This document shows positions 59,830-64,000 of a DNA stretch of 64,000 nucleotides, one piece after another. The stretch's first letter is position 1; every line of letters starts with the position of its first letter. The position numbers and the translations under genes were made by a program. This stretch comes from Jeongeupia wiesaeckerbachi (GTDB lineage: Bacteria; Pseudomonadota; Gammaproteobacteria; Burkholderiales; Chitinibacteraceae), in the NCBI RefSeq assembly GCF_050916355.1, contig NZ_CP136946.1, positions 2,232,001 to 2,296,000 on the forward strand, in the 5' to 3' direction. The notes below the pieces were generated by a model. It worked only from the letters and a program-made list of their open reading frames with translations. It had not been told where the DNA came from and did no database searches.

Positions 59830-59856
59830 TAAAAAAAGCGCCCCTTGGGGCGCTTG
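59830..59856 (-). terminator. Terminator of the pqi operon
   Basis: On the minus strand AAGCGCCCC-aa-GGGGCGCTT followed by seven T, 16 bases after the pqiC stop. Confidence 0.92.
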
Positions 59857-59871
59857 GTATTGATCGGTGGC

Positions 59872-60474
59872 TTACTTCGCCGTTGTCGTCAGCAGCGGCT
59901 TGATCGCCGTGCCGAGCTGCTGCGACAGCTTGGCAACCAGCCGGCCATGTGCGGCGACGAGGGCGTCGTAGCTGCCATCCTTGGTCGCTTCGCTGGTGTT
60001 GAAGCGACCGTTCTTCAGCGTCTTGCCGCTGCTATCGCTGACGCGCCACAGCGCGTCGAGCGTCGCGCTGCCGCCAAGCACCGAGTCGAAACGCTGGACA
60101 TCGATGGTGACGCGATACGGCGCTTCGCTGCCGGCGACCTGCGCCGGCGTTGCGACCGGTGCGCCGATCTGTCGGCCCAGTTGCTCGGCGACGGCGGCGG
60201 CCAGATCGCTGCGCAACGGCTGGATCCAGCGGCGCTGGTCCAGAACGCGCAGTTCGCCCGACTGCTGCACGACCAGCTGCGGCCGGTCGACGGCTTCGGG
60301 GATGGTCACCGCGGCAATGGCGACCGGGACCGTGGCGCTGCCGCCGACGGCAGGCGCGTCGACCAGCGCCGAGCTGCCGAGGCTGTAGAAATATTCCTTG
60401 GGCGCGCTGGCGCAGCCGGTGACGATCAGTGCGGTGAGGCCGGCGGCGAGCAGCGTACGGGTAAAGCGGGTCAT
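59872..60474 (-). CDS. pqiC: PqiC-like outer-membrane lipoprotein
   Basis: 200 residues. The lipoprotein signal ends with VTGC (Cys21). The family (ABC-type transport auxiliary lipoprotein) is recognised by EYFYSLGSS, VTIPEAVDRPQLVV, RVLDQRRWIQPLRSDLAAAVAEQLG. It anchors PqiB in the outer membrane and completes an intermembrane lipid-transport channel. It overlaps pqiB by four bases. Confidence 0.9.
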   Translation of the reverse strand: MTRFTRTLLAAGLTALIVTGCASAPKEYFYSLGSSALVDAPAVGGSATVPVAIAAVTIPEAVDRPQLVVQQSGELRVLDQRRWIQPLRSDLAAAVAEQLGRQIGAPVATPAQVAGSEAPYRVTIDVQRFDSVLGGSATLDALWRVSDSSGKTLKNGRFNTSEATKDGSYDALVAAHGRLVAKLSQQLGTAIKPLLTTTAK

Positions 60475-62126
60475 GGTTGGTCCTCCGGTTTGCCGCGCAG
60501 CAGCGATTCGGGATGGCGTTCGAGATAATCGGTCAGGCTGCGCAGCGATTCGGCGGCGCGGCTGACTTCCTTGAGCGTATTGCCCATGTTCTGTTGCAGC
60601 GGTGAACTCTCGGCGAGGGTTTGCTGCGCCGTGGCCAGTGTGGCTCTGGCCTGGGCCAGCGTTTTCGCCGCTTCTTCTGCGACGTCGCCGTCAAGACGAT
60701 CGACCAGCTTGTTGGTCCGGGTGATCGTGCTGTCGAGATTCTGCAATGCCTTGCGCAGATCCTGGCTGATGCCGTCGAACGGAATGCTGTCGACCTTCTT
60801 GAGGATGCTGGCGGCGGTGTTCTGCAGCTCGCCGAAGCTGCCCGGCGTCGTCGGCAGGATCACCGGATCTTCGTTCCAGTTCATCTTGGCCTTGCTGGCA
60901 CTCGGGAAGAAATCGAGCGCGACATACAGCTGGCCGGTCAGCAGGTTGCCGGTGCGCAGCTGGGCACGGAAGCCGTGTTCGACCATCGAGGTCATGATCC
61001 GGTGGTGGGTGCCGCCATTCGGGTCGATCGGGGGCGACGCGTTCGAGCTGCCCTTGCGGTAGCGCGCCTTGAGCCGGCTCGGGTAGATCAGCACTTCAAC
61101 CGGGAAGCGCAGGCTCTTGGCCTTGGCGTCGTATTCGAGATTGATCGATTTGACCTCACCGACGACGATGCCGCGGAAATCGACCGGCGCGCCGACCGAC
61201 AGGCCGCGCAGGCTTTCCTGGAAGTAGAGCAGGAAGGGCTCGGCGTCGGCTTCGGGCGTCTTCATCGCCAGAACGCGGTCGTTGAACAGCTTGTAGGCGG
61301 TGTTCTCCGGCGCTGGCGTCAGTTGCGGGCTGTCGTCCGGCTCCTGGAAGGCGATGCCGCCGGCGACGATGCTGGCGAGCGACTCGGTCCGGACGCGGAA
61401 TCCGTTGGCGTCGAGGCTGACATCGAGGCCGCTTGCCTGCCAGAAGCGCGAGTTCGGCGTGACGTATTTGTCGTAGGGTGCGTTGACGAAGGCCTTCATC
61501 GTCACGCCCTTGCCATTGGGGTTGAGCTGGTAGCCGATGACCTGGCCGACCAGGATGCGCCGATAGTAGATCGGCGAACCGACGTCGAGCGAGCCGATTT
61601 CGGTGGTGTTGAGCACGAACTGCCGGCCCGGCAGCCCCGAGGTAATGATCGGCGGCACTTCCAGCGCGGTGAAGCTCTTTTGCCGTTCCGCGCTCTTGCC
61701 GACATCAACGCCGATATAGGCGCCCGACAGCAGCGTGTCCAGCCCCGAGACGCCGCCGACGCCGACGCGCGGCTTGACGATCCAGAAGCGGGTGTCCTTG
61801 ACCAGCATGCTGTCGGTGTCTTTGGCCAGCTCGGCAGTCGCGATCACGCGCTGGCGATCCGGCGAGAGTTTGACGCTCTTCACCAGGCCGATGTCGACGT
61901 CCTTGTACTTGAGTTTGGTCTTGCCGGCCTCGATGCCTTCGGCGGTACGGAAGGTCAAGGTGATTTCCGGGCCGCGATCGAGCACCGCGCGGACCGCCAG
62001 CCAGCCGCCGATCAGCGCCGCGACGATGGGGATGATCCACACCAGTTGCAGCGAGCGCTTCTTTGGCGGGTCTTCGGTGGCCTGGGGCAGGGCTTGGACC
62101 GAATCGGCCTCAGTGTTCTGCGTCAT
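60471..62126 (-). CDS. pqiB: Intermembrane lipid transport protein PqiB
   Basis: 551 residues. One N-terminal membrane anchor (LVWIIPIVAALIGGWLAV) and three MlaD/MCE domains (starts at ITLTFRTAEGIEAGKTKLKYKDVDIG, MKAFVNAPYDKYVT and FLLYFQESLRGLSVGAPVDF) are followed by a C-terminal helical tube region. PqiB forms a needle across the periplasm in E. coli. ATG 62126 overlaps the upstream pqiA gene's end by 17 bases. Confidence 0.94.
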   Translation of the reverse strand: MTQNTEADSVQALPQATEDPPKKRSLQLVWIIPIVAALIGGWLAVRAVLDRGPEITLTFRTAEGIEAGKTKLKYKDVDIGLVKSVKLSPDRQRVIATAELAKDTDSMLVKDTRFWIVKPRVGVGGVSGLDTLLSGAYIGVDVGKSAERQKSFTALEVPPIITSGLPGRQFVLNTTEIGSLDVGSPIYYRRILVGQVIGYQLNPNGKGVTMKAFVNAPYDKYVTPNSRFWQASGLDVSLDANGFRVRTESLASIVAGGIAFQEPDDSPQLTPAPENTAYKLFNDRVLAMKTPEADAEPFLLYFQESLRGLSVGAPVDFRGIVVGEVKSINLEYDAKAKSLRFPVEVLIYPSRLKARYRKGSSNASPPIDPNGGTHHRIMTSMVEHGFRAQLRTGNLLTGQLYVALDFFPSASKAKMNWNEDPVILPTTPGSFGELQNTAASILKKVDSIPFDGISQDLRKALQNLDSTITRTNKLVDRLDGDVAEEAAKTLAQARATLATAQQTLAESSPLQQNMGNTLKEVSRAAESLRSLTDYLERHPESLLRGKPEDQP

Positions 62127-62754
62127 GGGGTTCTCCAGTGTGTTCTTGTTCGTCGTCGAGCGGATCCCAGATCAGCCGCGGGTCGAAGCTCATTGCCGAC
62201 AGCATCGTCAGTACGACGACGACGGCAAAGGCGACGGCGGCCGGGCCGGCGGCAATCGACGCGAGCGATTGCACCTGCACCAGTGCGGCAAGGATGGTGA
62301 CGACGTAGATGTCGAGCATCGACCAGCGGCCGACGAATTCGACCAGCCGGTACAGCTTGAGCCGTTGCTGCGGTTGCCAGTGCGAGCGACGGTGGCAGGT
62401 GATCAGCAGCAGCAGGATCGCGATCATTTTCAGCAGCGGCACCATGATGCTGGCGAAGAACACCAGCGCGGCCAGCGGCCATTCACCGCTGACCCACAGA
62501 TAGACGACGCCGCTGAGGATGGTGTCCGACTGCGTGCCGACGATCGAGCCGGTGATCATCATCGGCAGCGTGTTGGCCGGAATATAGAGAATGATCGCCG
62601 CGATCAGGTAGGCCCAGGTTCTGGCAATGCTGGCTGGCTTGCGGAAATGCAGCGTGGCACCGCAGCGCGGGCAGTGGCCGTGACCGGTTGGCAAGCGGCT
62701 CAGCAGACCGCAATCGTGGCAACTGGCCAGTTTCATCTGTCTTGCGGTCGTCAT
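62110..62754 (-). CDS. pqiA: PqiA-family integral membrane protein, second half
   Basis: 214 residues. The zinc-ribbon-like N-terminus CHDCGLLSRLPTGHGHCPRC is followed by four membrane helices (YLIAAIILYIPANTLPMMI and others). In E. coli the two PqiA domains are one protein; here they are two genes overlapping by four bases. It is the inner-membrane partner of PqiB. Confidence 0.9.
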   Translation of the reverse strand: MTTARQMKLASCHDCGLLSRLPTGHGHCPRCGATLHFRKPASIARTWAYLIAAIILYIPANTLPMMITGSIVGTQSDTILSGVVYLWVSGEWPLAALVFFASIMVPLLKMIAILLLLITCHRRSHWQPQQRLKLYRLVEFVGRWSMLDIYVVTILAALVQVQSLASIAAGPAAVAFAVVVVLTMLSAMSFDPRLIWDPLDDEQEHTGEPHDAEH

Positions 62755-63413
62755 GGCAACTGCGCCAGTCGGCGCCAGACCAGATCGATGTGGATCGAGC
62801 TGAGCATGGCCGCCGTCAACGGAATCAGCAGCACCAGTGCCCACAGCGCGGCACCGGGGATCACCGCCGCATACGCCATCAGTTTGACGATGGACACCAG
62901 AATACCGAGCAGATAGACCTCGATCATGCCCCAGGGCTGCGACAGTCGCAGCAGCCGCAGCAGCACGGCGGCACCCGGCGGGCGGCGTCCCAGTTGCAGC
63001 ATCCCCAGCAGATAGATCAACAGCAGGAAAGTCAGCGCCGGGACGATCAGCGTCGTCAGCGCGACCAGCGCGGCGACGAGCGGCACATGGGTGTGCCACA
63101 GGTGCTCGATAGCGCCGAGCATGCTGGTCGATTGCAGATTGCCCTGCATGTCGATGGCGACGATGGGAAAGGCGTTGGCGACGATGAACAGCATCAGCGC
63201 GGCCAGCGTCAGCGCCAGCGTGCGGTTCAGTGCATCGGGATGATAGCGGCAGACCTCGGCGCCGCAGCGGCAGCAGCGCACCACGCGGGCCTGCGGCGGA
63301 TAGCGCAGCTGTTGCAGCTGATCGCATTCGTGGCAGGCGATCAGTTCGAGGGATACACCGGCGGATGCTGGGGCGCTGTCATGGGGCGCAGGCAACGGGC
63401 TTCTCCGGTTCAC
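62751..63413 (-). CDS. pqiA: PqiA-family integral membrane protein, first half
   Basis: 220 residues with CHECDQLQQL...CCRCGAEV (a zinc-ribbon pair) and four membrane helices beginning with LALTLAALMLFIVANAFPIV. It is the first gene of the operon and is followed, with an ATGA overlap, by the second PqiA-type gene. The N-terminal Pro-rich tail is variable. Pqi genes are induced by paraquat through SoxRS in enterobacteria; no such site was sought here. Confidence 0.9.
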   Translation of the reverse strand: MNRRSPLPAPHDSAPASAGVSLELIACHECDQLQQLRYPPQARVVRCCRCGAEVCRYHPDALNRTLALTLAALMLFIVANAFPIVAIDMQGNLQSTSMLGAIEHLWHTHVPLVAALVALTTLIVPALTFLLLIYLLGMLQLGRRPPGAAVLLRLLRLSQPWGMIEVYLLGILVSIVKLMAYAAVIPGAALWALVLLIPLTAAMLSSIHIDLVWRRLAQLP

Positions 63414-63493
63414 GTAAGCGGTCTGAGTAGAGGATGCCGAATGAATTGGCTTTTGGCGTCAGCATAACCGATGCGGCGCGATTGCGAGCCAGC

Positions 63494-63517
63494 AAAAAGC
63501 CCGGCTGACGCCGGGCT
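63494..63517 (-). terminator. Terminator of metQ
   Basis: On the minus strand AAGCCCGGC-gtca-GCCGGGCTT followed by a T run, 27 bases after the metQ stop. Confidence 0.9.
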
Positions 63518-63543
63518 TGATTTGCGCTAGCAGCAGGCGGCGA

Positions 63544-64000
63544 TCAGAACGCCGGCACCACGGCACCCTTGTACTTGTCGAGGATGAACTTCTTGGTCGC
63601 CGGGCTGGTCAGCGCAGCGGCGAGCTTCTTCAGCGCAGCGCTGTCCTTGTTATCCGGGCGGGCGACGAGGATGTTCACGTACGGCGACTGGCTGCCTTCG
63701 ATCGCCAGCGCGTCCTTGGTCGGGTTCAGCTTGGCTTCGAGCGCGTAATTGGTGTTGATCAGGGCGATGTCGACCTGGTTCAGCACGCGCGGCAGCATGG
63801 CGGCTTCGAGTTCGCGAATCTTCAGCTTCTTCGGGTTCTGCACGATGTCACGCTGGGTCGCCGACAGGTTGGCCGAATCCTTCAGCTTGATCAGGCCGGC
63901 CTTTTCCAGCAGCAAGAGCGCACGACCGCCATTGGTGGCGTCGTTCGGGATCGCCACGGTGGCGCCTTCCTTCAGGTCGGCCAGCTTCTTGATCTTGCTC
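63544..64000 (-). CDS. metQ: MetQ/NlpA methionine-binding lipoprotein, C-terminal part
   Basis: 152 codons remain; the start lies beyond the window. Features are KLADLKEGATVAIPNDATNGGRAL, the LPRVLNQVDIALINTNYALEA segment that binds the ligand, and YVNILVARPDNKD at the end. This is the substrate-binding protein of the MetNI ABC importer for D- and L-methionine. The order metN-metI-metQ would run from the right. Confidence 0.93.
   Translation of the reverse strand, partial: SKIKKLADLKEGATVAIPNDATNGGRALLLLEKAGLIKLKDSANLSATQRDIVQNPKKLKIRELEAAMLPRVLNQVDIALINTNYALEAKLNPTKDALAIEGSQSPYVNILVARPDNKDSAALKKLAAALTSPATKKFILDKYKGAVVPAF

Noticed and set aside
1..64000. rRNA, tRNA genes and CRISPR arrays
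   Set aside because: I saw no regularly spaced repeats and no tRNA T-loop with a matching acceptor stem; a covariance-model scan would settle the tRNA question.

Overview
The window looks like chromosome of a GC-rich betaproteobacterium of the Neisseriales type, perhaps a chitin-associated member. Three things suggest this: the conserved order tmk-holB-pilZ-(x)-tatD-metallohydrolase, the neighbourhood dapB-bamE-fur-aat-bpt, and a chitin-binding module on a secreted phospholipase. The taxon is inferred from gene order and style only; there is no rRNA here and I saw no tRNA or CRISPR array.

Layout. 1-330: 3' end of dsbC and its terminator. About 430-2640: an AT-richer island built like integron gene cassettes, with three small unknown genes separated by attC-like sites and then a fatty-acid-hydroxylase gene interrupted by one amber codon. 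2.8-8.5 kb: an alpha/beta hydrolase, a phosphotransferase remnant, marC, and a 1210-residue Tat-exported phospholipase C carrying two tandem LamG-like domains and a chitin-binding module, preceded by a PHO-box-like sequence. 8.6-22.6 kb: mixed housekeeping and accessory genes, including three GFA-type zinc proteins, a chemoreceptor, yjdM, an M20 amidohydrolase, tas, a TraB/GumN protein, a DAACS symporter and RidA. 22.6-24 kb: an amt gene with a good sigma-54 promoter. 24.3-27.6 kb: an SDR plus SGNH-hydrolase unit divergent from a LysR regulator across a long inverted repeat. 27.6-37 kb: porin, ppa, a PatZ-like ligase/acetyltransferase, pirin with a divergent LysR gene, a BOF protein, and a yceI-cupin-yceI-cytochrome b561 set with a 112-bp inverted-repeat element. 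37-43.5 kb: beta-carbonic anhydrase, an eroded integron integrase, an SDR, a TPR protein, a HAD phosphatase, DUF924 and a BaiN-like flavoprotein. 43.8-47.1 kb: dapB, bamE, fur, aat, bpt. 47-50 kb: lipoproteins and a lamin-tail metalloprotease. 50.3-59.2 kb: prlC, a gamma-carbonic anhydrase, tmk, holB, pilZ, a reverse-strand sulfatase interrupting that operon, tatD, a metallohydrolase and DUF2237. 59.2-64 kb: a DUF2541-like protein, a pqiA-pqiA-pqiB-pqiC operon, and the 3' part of metQ.

The strongest unusual signals are (i) the cassette array near the left end, which has no integrase beside it, together with (ii) a previously easy-to-miss, frameshifted remnant of an integron integrase about 36 kb away (38.1-38.5 kb, minus strand), (iii) the phospholipase/LamG/LamG/chitin-binding fusion with its PHO-box-like upstream site, and (iv) a serine-type sulfatase gene set in reverse orientation inside a conserved replication/pilus operon.
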